From Pyrenopolyporus hunteri (lineage: Eukaryota > Ascomycota > Sordariomycetes > Xylariales > Hypoxylaceae): 64,000 nucleotides of DNA. The translations under genes were made by a program, and so were the position numbers. The notes under the pieces are model-generated. The model was not told the DNA's origin and did not search any database. It was given only the letters and a program-made list of their open reading frames with translations. Shown in pieces: positions 51,209-63,100 of the stretch. The stretch covers positions 2,542,001-2,606,000 of the forward strand of contig CADCXC010000038.1 of assembly GCA_902806595.1 (NCBI GenBank), written 5' to 3'. Within the stretch, counting starts at the first letter, position 1, and each line of letters begins with the position of its first letter.

Positions 51209-52629
51209 TCATGCGGTATCGGCGACGGCCTCCTTGACGTCAACTTTCTTCGCCGGGGGTGCATCGGTAGTTTTATCCTCATCTCTAGAGCGCTTTCCGT
51301 TCGCCTGAGACTTGGCATTTTCCTCCTTCATAATCTTCTCGCCCTCCTTACTGGTGTGGATCTTGGGCCGACCATCGTCGCGCGGGGCAGACTGCTGCTC
51401 TCCCTTTGCGTGACCATTATCGGTCTGGGCACGATCCCTATCCCGTCCACGGTGATTACCACGGCCCCGGCCTCTGCCTCGACCTCGATCGCGACCGCGG
51501 CGGTCCTCGAAGCCGTTTCGTTGGTCCTCTTCACGACGCTTCTTCCAATCGTCGTTAGAACCTCGATGGTTGCCCCGAGACTGCCGGGCTCCTCGGTTGA
51601 AGCCGCCGCGATGACCACGTTGGGGACGCCCAAATTTGTTAGAACCCTTCATTTCAATCGTACCGTCGCGAATCTCCTGGGATTTGATTGCCTTATACTC
51701 AAGCTTCCTGAGGATCTTAAGCGAGTGCTCCTTCCACAAGGGCTGGGGGTCTAATTTGATGAATTTCTCTGCGGTATCCTTGTCGGCCCATTCGACGAAT
51801 ATGGAGCCTTTGAACGTCCTGGCCTCGTCGTCGGCGCGCCGCAGGCGGACCGAGTTGAACTCCCCGTATTGGGCAAGGAACGCCTCAATGTCGAACTGAG
51901 TAGATGACGACTCCTCCCCGAATCCTTTGATGTAGGTGCTGCGATCATCAATCTGGTACTGCCTGTCTTCGGCCGGCTTATAAGGATTCTTTCGGCGGAT
52001 TGTCTCCTCGCCTTCGGTACCCTCTACAACAAGGTGTTTGCTGGCTTTGAGGGCATCAACCACGGCCGAATAGGGTTTGAACCGGCGCATGCGCGAGAAG
52101 CTACAGATGAGGGAGAGCGGGACAGGCTTGTTTTCAGAGCCCTCGGTTTTACCCCAAAGGAACTTGTCGTTAGGTAAGTTGCTGTCACTGAAGTAAAACT
52201 CAACCTAACATATAAGGGTTAGACACTGACTACCTAGGATACATGTACGAAGCTGTGTGGTCTTACCTGTTTGCGGATGATCTGGGGGTCATCTGTCTCT
52301 GGAAGAACAGAAGCGTCCGATTTTTGTCTAGTCTCACAGCCATTTCTGTTGACCTTGAGCATTTCTTTGGGAGCTTTTCCAGTCGAGGGCTCCTCTTGAT
52401 TGACGTTCGTTTCCGCCTTTTCCTCAGCCTTTTCCTTATCGGCCTCAGTCATCTCTTGGTTCTTGCCAGTAGCGGCGTCAGTGGCAGCGTCATGGCCATT
52501 GCCGTTGGTCTCTTCCTGGCCTTCGGTTGTGGCACCGCTAGCTTCTTGGCCCTTGACTTCAGTGGCGTCGGTGGTGGTTAGGGAATCGTTCTTGACGCCC
52601 TCGTCGGGCTTGGTATCCTGGTCACTCAT
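51209..52629 (-). CDS. LHP1: La protein (La motif + RRM + RGG tail)
   Basis: Two exons on the minus strand, 52629-52267 and 52204-51209, joined across a 62-nt intron (donor GTAAGA, acceptor TTAG), give 452 residues. An acidic, low-complexity N-terminus (1-105) precedes the La motif (about 108-203), with the diagnostic QVEFYFSDSNLPNDKFL at 121-137 crossing the splice site. An RRM follows (about 210-292: STYIKGF as RNP2-like, KGSIFVEW as RNP1-like). The C-terminus is Arg/Gly-rich (RGG/RGR repeats about 315-380) and ends with a bipartite-type basic nuclear signal (KRSRD...AKKV). Eukaryotic La binds UUU-OH 3' ends of RNA polymerase III transcripts in the nucleus and protects pre-tRNAs. The RGG tail is longer than in yeast Lhp1. 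Methionines further upstream in the frame belong to the leader and were not used. Confidence 0.93.
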
Positions 52630-53366
52630 ATTGTTCACGGGGGGTGGTTGGAAAGTAGTGCCTTTGCAACGGAATTCGATACGCGGTAATAAGTAGGCGG
52701 TATGATGCAGGTTGAATAAACACTGCGACGAATGCAAAGGTTTGGAGAGAAGGAGGATGGTGGACAATGGGTGATGAAGTGCGAGGAAATTGATTGTCGC
52801 GGGGCAGAAAACGAGTCACGGCGGGGAGTGACTCGCAGAGTAGGATCTCGCGCGCAAGGCAAACGGGATTGAGAACCCGGATACGGTCAAGCTAGTAAGC
52901 CTGTCCTCTTTCTATGAGAAAGGATGGCCCGACAAAAGGAGGGACTTTTTGACTAATTGAAGGGTATCACCAAGCGCGCTTGGTGGAAGTTTGAGAGTTG
53001 GAAAATTGAAGGAAGAAGAAATTCTCAACGGGAGAAAAGTTAAGCTTTCGAGGTTGAACATGCGAAAGAATTTAGCAGGCTGGTCCAGGCGCAGGCGCAA
53101 GCTTCGAAAAGTACCTACCGACGAGGGTACCTACGCTAGGCAGGGTCCAATCAATTTTTTTCTCCAGGTGGGGCACTAGAGGTGCTTACCTTATCTGGAT
53201 GATTGAACCTTCAAATTCGGTACAAGGTACTTCTATTTGCCCCGCCCTACGGGTAACCATTAGAGCAGATAAAGGAAGCTGCTTACGCCGAATAAGAAGC
53301 GCGAGGTACTATGAGGGGTAGGTATATAATTCCAAACGTTTTTACGTCGGACCGTAAGAGGATTTT
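52630..53366. other. Promoter side of the La gene and edge of the island
   Basis: Normal-GC DNA upstream of the La start. No second gene is recognised. Composition changes abruptly at about 53,380. Confidence 0.5.
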
Positions 53367-53377
53367 CCGTTAAACCG
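53367..53377 (+). repeat. Edge motif of AT-rich block 2
   Basis: CCGTTAAACCG, identical over 11 bp to the right inverted repeat of block 1 and one transition away from the left one. It is again placed at the island/AT-rich boundary and points inward. Confidence 0.6.
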
Positions 53378-53579
53378 TTAATTTAAAAAATTTTTAAATG
53401 TTAGGTTCATTTTTTAAATGTAATTACGTGAAAATTATAAAAGGTTATAAAATATATATTATTAAATTATATAATTATTTAATTAAATAATAAATTTATA
53501 ATATAATTAAAAAAAATAATAAATTTATTTTTTATAAATTAAATAAAATTATAATAAAAAAATCATTATAAATATACGA

Positions 53580-53847
53580 TATTAAATAAATAAAAAATCG
53601 TTAATAAATAATTAAAATAAAATTATACGATTATATAATAAAAAATAAAAAAATAAAAAAAATTAATTAAATTATATATATTTAAAAGTTATAAATAAAT
53701 TAATTTCGTATTAATTAATATTTATATTTTTTTTAAAAATTTATATTTTAAATTTTTATCGCGTAAAATAACGAGGTATTTAATAAAAATATATTTATTA
53801 TTATTATTATTACGATAAATATTTTAATATAAAATTATATTATTATA
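53580..53847 (+). repeat. Solo LTR, family A copy 8
   Basis: 268 bp with family ends, flanked by the distinctive 5-bp duplication TACGA (53575-53579 and 53848-53852). Because this duplication contains C and G, it is the most convincing of the set. Confidence 0.85.
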
Positions 53848-53940
53848 TACGATTTTTAAAAAATAATAAATTATCGATAACGTAATATAAAATAATTTCG
53901 TTATTTTATTTTAATATATATAAACTTTATAATTTTTTTT

Positions 53941-54210
53941 TATTATAATTTAATATAATTAATTTAATTTTATTAAATAATTAATATCGAAGTTTCGATC
54001 GATTATATAATTAAAATTTATATATAAAACCGCGGTTTAATTTTAATACGACGTATAATATTAAAAATTAAAAATAAAATTTTATTAATATTATAAAAAA
54101 AAAAAAATTAAATTACGATTTTATATATAAATTTTAACGGCGTAATTAATTAAAATTTCGATATTTATTTTTTAATAAAGTTAATTTAATTATATTAAAT
54201 CGTAATAATT
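53941..54210. repeat. Family B element with two inverted arms
   Basis: Arms of about 100 bp at either end are inverted copies of one another (both contain TTATATATAAAA then C(C/G)GNNTTTAATTTT and an ATATCGAA block) around a core with an A/T homopolymer. This is the only copy in which both arms are clear. It interrupts the stretch collinear with block 1. Confidence 0.65.
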
Positions 54211-55574
54211 TAAAAATTTATATATTTCGATATATTTTTAATTAAATTATTTTTATTTTTAAAGTTTTATAATATACGATAAAAATTTTAATATTACGAA
54301 ATAAATAAATAATAAATAAATATAAATAAAAGTATAATAAAATAAATAATTATTTAAATGTATTATATATCGTATAATATTAAATATTAATAATTAATTT
54401 TCTACGTTTAAATTTTTAAATTTAATTAATTATATCGAATAATTAAATTTTAATATTTTTAATTATTTTAAAAACGAAAGTTAAAATCGATATCGATTTT
54501 TCGATTTAAATAAATATTAAAAATAATTTAAAAATAATTTTAAATATATTATTTATTTATACGCGTTTTTTTACGTTTATAATAATTAAATTAATTATTT
54601 AATATATATTAATAAAATAATATATATTACGTCGATGAAAATATTTATTATTATTATTATTATAATAATATTTAATGTAAATATTATAAAAATAATTAAA
54701 TAAAACGATGTAATATTAAAAAAGATTTTAATTTATTTTATAATTTACGTAGATATATTTTAAAAATAAAACGATATTAATAATTATTATATAAACGATT
54801 ATAAATAATTAAAAATTATATTCGATAATAAAAATATATATAAATTAATTTACTTTTAAAATTATTAATTAACGATTAAAATTATATTAATTTTAATTTT
54901 CGATGTCGATAATTTCGATTATAATTACGATTATTAAAAGTAATAATTTATTTTAATTTAAATTAATAATAAATATTATTAATTAATTAAAAAAATAAAA
55001 AAATGTAAAATTAATTTTATTTATTAATTTCGAATTATTTTTATTATCGGTTTATTTATAAAAATTTTTTTAATTTTTATTAAAACTTAAATAATATAAT
55101 TAATCGAAATAATATCATTAATTATTTCCGGTCGTTTATTATTATTATTAATATAATAAATAATCGATTATATAAATTTTAAAAAAAAATTTTTTTTTTA
55201 AATTTTAATTAAAAGATTTTATTTAATTTTAATTAAAATTTTATTTAATATTAATAAAGTTAATTACTTTCGATTTAATTATTATAAAAGTAATAAATTA
55301 ATTATTTTATTTAAAAATAACGATATTAATATATTATCGTTAAGGATAAATATTTCGTAATAAGTTTATTTATTATTTATTTAATTTATTCGAAGATATT
55401 TTAAAAATGAATATAATAATCTTCGAATTTTATTAATTTAATTTAATATAATAATATTAAAAAATATATAATATATTTAATCGAAATTTCGAAATATAAA
55501 AATTAAATATTTAAAATTATAAAATAAAATTAATATATAAATATTTTAAAAGAAATAAAATATAAAAAAGTTAT

Positions 55575-55670
55575 TATAAAAAATGCGGATTATTATAAAA
55601 AACGCGAATTTTTATAAAAAATACGAATTTATATAAAAAATATAAAATATTATAAAAAATATATTTATTT
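55575..55670 (+). repeat. 19-bp tandem array, five units
   Basis: TATAAAAAA(T/C)RCGRATT-type units start at 55575, 55594, 55613, 55632 and 55651, exactly 19 bp apart. The unit is progressively more AT-only to the right. Confidence 0.75.
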
Positions 55671-57395
55671 ATATTTTAAAATATATTAACGAATAAATTT
55701 TAAATAAACTTTTATTAATATTAATTAAATTATTATTTTTAAAATATTTTAAAAGGAAAAATCATCGAATATAATTTATTTTTAAGTTGAAAAAAAATAA
55801 AATTAAAAGGTTTATTAATTTAAATAATAATTATAATTAATAAATTTTAATATTATTTTTTAATTATTTAATAAATATTTAAATATTTATCGATTTATTT
55901 TATAAATATTTATATTTATACATTAATTTATTTAAAATAAATATTTAAATATTTATTAATTATATTTAATTTAATTATATATTTTAACGAAAAGTTTTAA
56001 ATTATTAATTATTTATTTACTTTAATATTTAACGTAACGTTAAACGAATACGAAAAAATAAAAATAGGGGTAATCGAAAACGGGAAAATTACGGTTAAAA
56101 ATATTATAAATTTAATATAAAAAAAATTAATAAAATTTTTAAATGTATTATAAATTACGTTATAATATTTACGAAATAATAACTTCGTTTAAATTATACG
56201 AATAATAATATAAATGAAAATAATATTATTTTTAAAAAGTATTATTTTAATGGAAATTATCGTTTAAATAAAAAATTAATTTAATCGATTTATAAGTTTT
56301 AAACGATATTAATAATATTATTTTATATAATAATTTAATAATAATTTAATTACGTTTTTAATTAATTACCCGTTTAAATATTATATAATATAAATAATAT
56401 TTAATAAAAAAATATATACGTTTAATAATATATAATAATTTAATTTAAATATATATATAAACTTTTTAAAAAAATAAAAAAAAATAATAAAAAAAAAAAT
56501 AAAACGTTTATTTTACTTTAATATAAAATAATTTATCGATAATTATTTTATTATAATTTTAATAATATAAATATTAATATTATTATATTTTTATACCGTT
56601 TATTATTATTAATTTTTTTTTAAATATAAATAATTTTTTTTATATAATAATTAAATTAAAAAATTTATTATATTTATTAAATTTAATTTATAATTAACGT
56701 TTTTTCGTCGATTAATTTTATTTATAAAAATATACCATTTAAATTTATTCGTTAATAAAACTTAACTTATTTTTACTTTCGAAAAATTTAAATATATATT
56801 TTTTTTAAAGATATTATTTTTACGTTATTTACCGTAAAAAACGTAAAAAACGATAAAAAAATAATAAATAATATATTCGTAAATTTAATTATTAATAATA
56901 TAATAATAAATAACGGAAAATTAAATAAAAAAAAACGACGTAATTAACTTATTTTTTTTAAATTAATAAACGGCTTTAATAAAATATATTATTTTTTAAA
57001 TTTTTAAATTAAAATAATAATAATTAAATAATTTACTTTAAAAATATATTTAATTAATTATATTAAATATACGTTAAAATATTTACTTTAAAATTATTTA
57101 TTTTTTATTAATTAAAAATAATATTATTTCGATTTATATTAATATTAAAATTATTTTATTTCGTTTATTTTTTTTAATAACGTTAATGAAAAATCGAAAT
57201 TTTCGAACGGTACCTTTCGATATCGAACGAAAAAATTATTAATATATTATCGAATAACGACGTTTTAAATATATTTTTTTTATTTATATTTAATTAAAAT
57301 ATATCGAAAAATTACCGTTTCGTAATAAATAAATAATTAAAACGACATCGATAAAAATAAAAATAAACGTAATTTTTATTAATATAATATCGCGA

Positions 57396-57560
57396 TTATT
57401 ACGATTCGATATAATTAATTTAATTTTTTTAAATAATCGATATTAAAACTTCGATCGAATACACCGCCGAAACTTATATATAAAACCGCGATTTAATTTT
57501 TTTTTTTTTATAATATTAATAAAATTTAATTTTTAATTTTTAATATTATAAATTATATTA
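57396..57560 (+). repeat. Poly-T repeat family B, plus copy
   Basis: An arm with CGATCGAATACACCGCC and TTATATATAAAACCGCG, then a T-tract and the ATAATATTAATAAAATTT core. No second arm is recognisable after the core. Confidence 0.6.
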
Positions 57561-59699
57561 ATAATTTTTTACTTTATAAATCGATATCGTTTGTTTAAAA
57601 TACTTCGATATTAAAAACGAAACCGATAATTAAATCGTTTAATTTTATTAATAATAAATATATTTTATTTTATTTTAAAAAAATAATTAATAATTATAAT
57701 ATATATAAAAATATATATTAAATATTTAAAATTTTTCGTATCGACGTTATATTCGAAATAAAATCGACGTTTAATTTTTCGATTAATTTCGAATAATTTT
57801 TAAAAAGTAAATATAATATATAAAAGGTTTTAAACGTTATTAAATTTATATAATCGTATCGATTTTTTTTTTTTAATAAATAATTAAATTATTAACGTTT
57901 AACTTTTAATATTTAATATATATAAGCATTTTAATAAGGGGTTTAATAATATATTAATATTAATTTTTTATAGCGATTTTTTTTAAATTATATTACGAAA
58001 AATTATCGTTTCGTTTCGAAAAATTATAAATTAAAAATATACGATAAAATTGTTAAAATTAATATTAATAAATAATGTTTAAATATGTAGTTAATTTAAA
58101 TTATCGAACCGTTAATTAATAAATTTTATACTTTTAAATAATAAAAAAAAAATAAAAATAATAAAAAAAATAACGTATAATTATTATATAATATTATAAA
58201 TAAAACCCTTTTTAAATTTAATAAAAAAATAATTATAATCGAATATATGTTAATTTATAAATAGAAATAAACCGTCGAAATAAATATAAATATATAATTA
58301 ATAAATTATTTTATTATATTATTAATTATATATTTATATTTAACGATTTATTTCTATTTATAAATACCTTTTATTATTTTTTTTTATTTTTATTTAAAAT
58401 TATCTTATATTAATCGAAATAAAATAAATATTATCGATATATTATTATTTAATATTTAATTTTAAACGACGAAATTTATTATTTTAATCGAATTTTTAAA
58501 AAATCGAATTTTTATTTTTTTATTTTTTCGATTAATACGTTTACTTTATTATTTAACCCGTTAAAATACGAGTTATTTAATAAAATATCGAATATTAAAA
58601 AGAAATTTATACGCGATATCGACGTTAAAATTAATAACGACATTAATAATAAAAAAATAAAATATATACGCGTATACGTATATTTAATAAAATAGGTAAT
58701 AAAATAATTAACGTAATTATTAAATTTAAAGATAAATAATAAAAATACTTTTTAATTAACGTCGAAATTAAATAAACGAAAACGAATAATTATTTACGAA
58801 AATTTCGTTAATTTTAATTATTAAATTTAAATTTATTCGATCGTTAATTTTTTACATTAAATATAAAATATTTATTTTTTATCCGATATAATTTTTTACG
58901 TTTTTCTTTGTTTAAGTAAATTTTTAATGCGATTTTTTCGATATTCGTAAATACGATTTTAAAAAAAATTTATATACGATTTAATTAAATTATTTCGAAG
59001 GTAAAACGACGAAAATTAAACATTTTTTATATTTTTAATAATTCGAAGATATTTTTTAAATTAATTTTTTCGATAGAAAAAATTAATAATGTCGAAAAAA
59101 ATAAACGTTAAATATTATAATTTTTTTTTTATTATTAATATTATTTTCGAGGGTTTTTTTAATAATTTTATTTATTTAACGAAATATTTTTTTTAAATTT
59201 ATAAATTAAAACATCGATTAATTTTAAACGTTATAATAAAAATAAATTTAAACTTATAATTAATAAGTAAATTTTATAAATAATTACGATAAAATATTAA
59301 TTATTATTTTAACTTTAATATTTTAATTAATTAAAAAATATAAAAAAATTTAATAAAAATATAAATATAAAAGTTACGATTAAAGTTTTCGTATAGGTAT
59401 ATATTATAAAATTTATATAATAAAAATTATTTATTATTATAATATTAATTAAATAATAACGTTTTATATTATAACGTTATTATTTATTTAAGTAAAAAAA
59501 TAAACCGTTTAAATTTATTTTTAATAATACGAATTTTATAACATAAAAAAATAAATATTTAATTTATTAATAAAATATAAAAAATATTTTATTATTTATT
59601 ATATTATATAAAATAATTTATAATTTATATAAAAAAATTCGAAATATAATATTAAAAAGTAAGTTAATGTTAACGTATTTTTATTATTATAAAAATAAT

Positions 59700-59872
59700 A
59701 TTATACGTTATACGATAAATAAAAATTTAATTTTATTAATATTATAAAAAAAAAAAAAATTAAAACGCGCGTCGAAAAATTACGATTTATATAAATACGT
59801 CGATAACGAAATTATTCGACATTTCGATGTTAATTATTTAATAGGGTTAAATTATTATATTAAATCGTAATA
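59700..59872 (-). repeat. Poly-T repeat family B, minus copy
   Basis: On the minus strand an arm (ATTACGATTTAATATAAT..., AATAATTAACATCGAA), then a T-tract and the ATAATATTAATAAAATT core. Confidence 0.55.
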
Positions 59873-59989
59873 AAAGATATATATTAAAAAAATTATTAAA
59901 ATATTATATAATTATTTTATAATATAAAGTAATTTTAAATATAATATAAAATAATTTCGTCGTTTCGTTTTATTTATATAAAAGTATAA

Positions 59990-60120
59990 TTATTTAATTT
60001 TATTAAATAATTAATAACGAACTTTTAAACGATTTTATTATTTTATCTTTTATATATATATAAATTATAATTTTCGAATTATATTTTAAATTTTTTTTTT
60101 TTTATAATTTTAAAAATTTA
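59990..60120 (+). repeat. Possible degraded family B copy
   Basis: TTAATTTTATTAAATAATTA followed about 100 bp later by a T-tract and ATAATTTTAAAAATTTA resembles family B in order and spacing. The similarity is weak. Confidence 0.3.
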
Positions 60121-63100
60121 CTCGTATTATTATTAATTAATAACGAAATAAAAAATAATTTCGTTGTTTTTTAATAATAATATTTTTTATTATAAATATA
60201 CGATAAAACGAATTATTTTATTTAATTATAATATATAAAAAATTCCATTAAATACATTTTTATTTTAAATTTAATAAATTTTAATATTAAAATAATTAAA
60301 TTATAATTTAATAAATAATAAAAATAAAATTTTTTATTATTATAAACGAAATTTTATAATTATTATTTCCTTTTATTTAATATTTTTAAAAATTTTTTTT
60401 TAATTAAATACGTTTATTTTTAAAATATATTAATTAAATATCTTTATTTATTTAATTTAAAATAATTAACGAATAAAATATTTTATTCGATTATAATAAT
60501 TTATAAATCGAATCGATAATAAAAGTAAATATTTTAATTATTTTTATTAAATTTTTAACGATTATTAAGGATAATTAATTAACTCGTAAATTTATAAATA
60601 AAATTATAAATTTTATAAATCGATAAATTTAAAAAAAAGATAATTTTTATTACGCCGTTTTTATATATTATATCGAAATAATTAATATAAAAAACGTTAT
60701 AAATTCGAAAAAAAATTTTTTTTTTTATTTAAATATTATTTAAAAATTTAATAAATTTAATATTAAATAAACGATTAAACGAAATATATCGAAATTTTCA
60801 CGTAAAAATATAAATATTTTAATAAAAATTAAATTTATAAAAATGTCGATATATATAATATTAATTAAACTTTATTTTTATTTTAAATAATTTATATTAA
60901 TTATTACGTTTAATAAATATTTATTTATATATGTAAGTTACGAAATAAACGACATTAATATAATTTTAAACGCGAAAAAAAACATTATTTTTTACCGTAT
61001 AAAAAATCGAATATATTTTAAAGATTTAAAGTTAATATTAAATTTTATTTTAAAAGAAGTAAATAAAAATTAATTTATTATATATCGAAATAAAATAATT
61101 TTTCGAATTTATTATATTAATATATTTTCGAATTTTAAATTTAATATTATTTTTTACGTTAATTAATATTATATTAATAATTATATTTTTTATCGTAAAT
61201 TATTTAAAATAGGGACGTATAATTTTATTAAAACGAATATACGAGTAAATATTAACGAGGTTATTATTGTAAAAATTATTTCGATTAAATAATATTATTT
61301 TAAAATAACGCCGGTAATAATATATAATAAAATCGATATTATTTAATAATTTACATATTTTAACTTTATAATAATCGAAAAGATATAATTGGAAAATTTC
61401 GAATTAATAAATTTCGTAAACGTTTATATAATTATATTGTTAATTTCGTATTTTTTCGAAATTTTTTTTTTCGATAACGCGTATAATTTTTAATAATAAA
61501 CCTTCGAATTCGAATATATACGCGTTTATATTTTTTTTACGGTGCGTTATAAAAATTAAATTATATGTATTTTTAAAATATTATATATCGAAATATTTTA
61601 TTAAATAATTTTTTTATTATATAAAATGAAAAAAATTATCGGTTTAAAAGAATAATTAACGATTTCGAAAATATTATTACGGATTTTTAAAGTAATTCGA
61701 AATAATTTAACTTTAAATATATCGTCGCTTTTAAATGTTAAACGAATAATAACGTATATAATCGATTTTTCGATATATACGTTTTAAATTATTATTATTT
61801 AATTATATTAATAAAATCGTTAAATTTAAAATTTATTAATAAAATACGTTATAATATATTAATGGGGTTATTAAATAATTAATTACGTAATATTATAAAA
61901 TCGATTAAATATATTTATATTAAAAATATAATATTTTTTTCTTTCGATAAAAAATTTATTTCGACGGTAGTTTTAAAATATTCGATTTAATCGTTTTTAA
62001 ACGTAATATTTTTTTTCGAAAATAAATAAAAAAAAAATAATATAATTTAAAAATTTACGGTTTTATAAAAACGTAATTAATAACGAAGTTATTTTTTTAC
62101 GTTTTATTATTAATTTAATAAAGTTAAATTAATACGTAATATTATAATAAAAATAAAATTTTTTTTATTTAAATATATATAAAATCGGTTAAATTTTTCT
62201 TATAAAAAATTAAATAAATTAAAAAAATAATAAGTTAAATTTTATTATTTTTTTTTTATTTTTTTATGTATTTATTTTTTTAATTTACATTTTATAATAT
62301 TTTATATTATAAAATATATATAATATATATATAAAAAGTAAAAAAATATTAATTATAAACGATTTTTATATAATTATTATTTGTAATATTATTTCGTAAT
62401 ATTTTTAACATAAATATATTATTTTATTTAAGTTTATAAATTAAAAATTTAAAGGTTAAAAATAAAAAATAATATATTAAATCGTAGTTTAAAAATTTTA
62501 TATATATTAAAACGAAGCGGCGAAATTATTTCGCATTATATTATCGATTATTTTTATAATAATAATTAATTAATTTATGTACGTATTATTTTGTAGTACG
62601 TACTTTAGGAGGAGGAAGTACTTATGTACCTTCGTTTATATAAAGGAGATTTTTTTTACGGTTTTTTTGTTAGATATTTTTTTTTTTTTAAATAATTATA
62701 TAACATTAGTTTTATTTTATTGCGATTATTTTTATTATTATTTTTTTACTTTATTTTACGTACGTATTTATTAATATTAATTAGTGTTATTAAAGTTAAT
62801 AACATAAATTAGTAAAGTTAAAAAAATTATTATTATAATAATACGAAAGATTTTTATCGTAGTAATATACGCGATAATAGTATTTTTTTTTTATACGATA
62901 TTTTTTTATTTATGTTAAGATATTATTTTATTATATTAAATTTTTTTAAATTTATAATATTTATTATATCGTAAGAAATTAAAAGTTCGGTTTAAGTGTA
63001 AATTTACGAAAAGGAATTTAATTTTATTAAATAAAAAAATATAAATAAGTTTAAAATTTTAATTAAATATATTTTTAATTTTATAATTATTTTCGTTTTT

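Noticed and set aside
62577..62774. 65-codon open frame in block 2
   Set aside because: Low-complexity Phe/Tyr-rich translation of AT-rich DNA.
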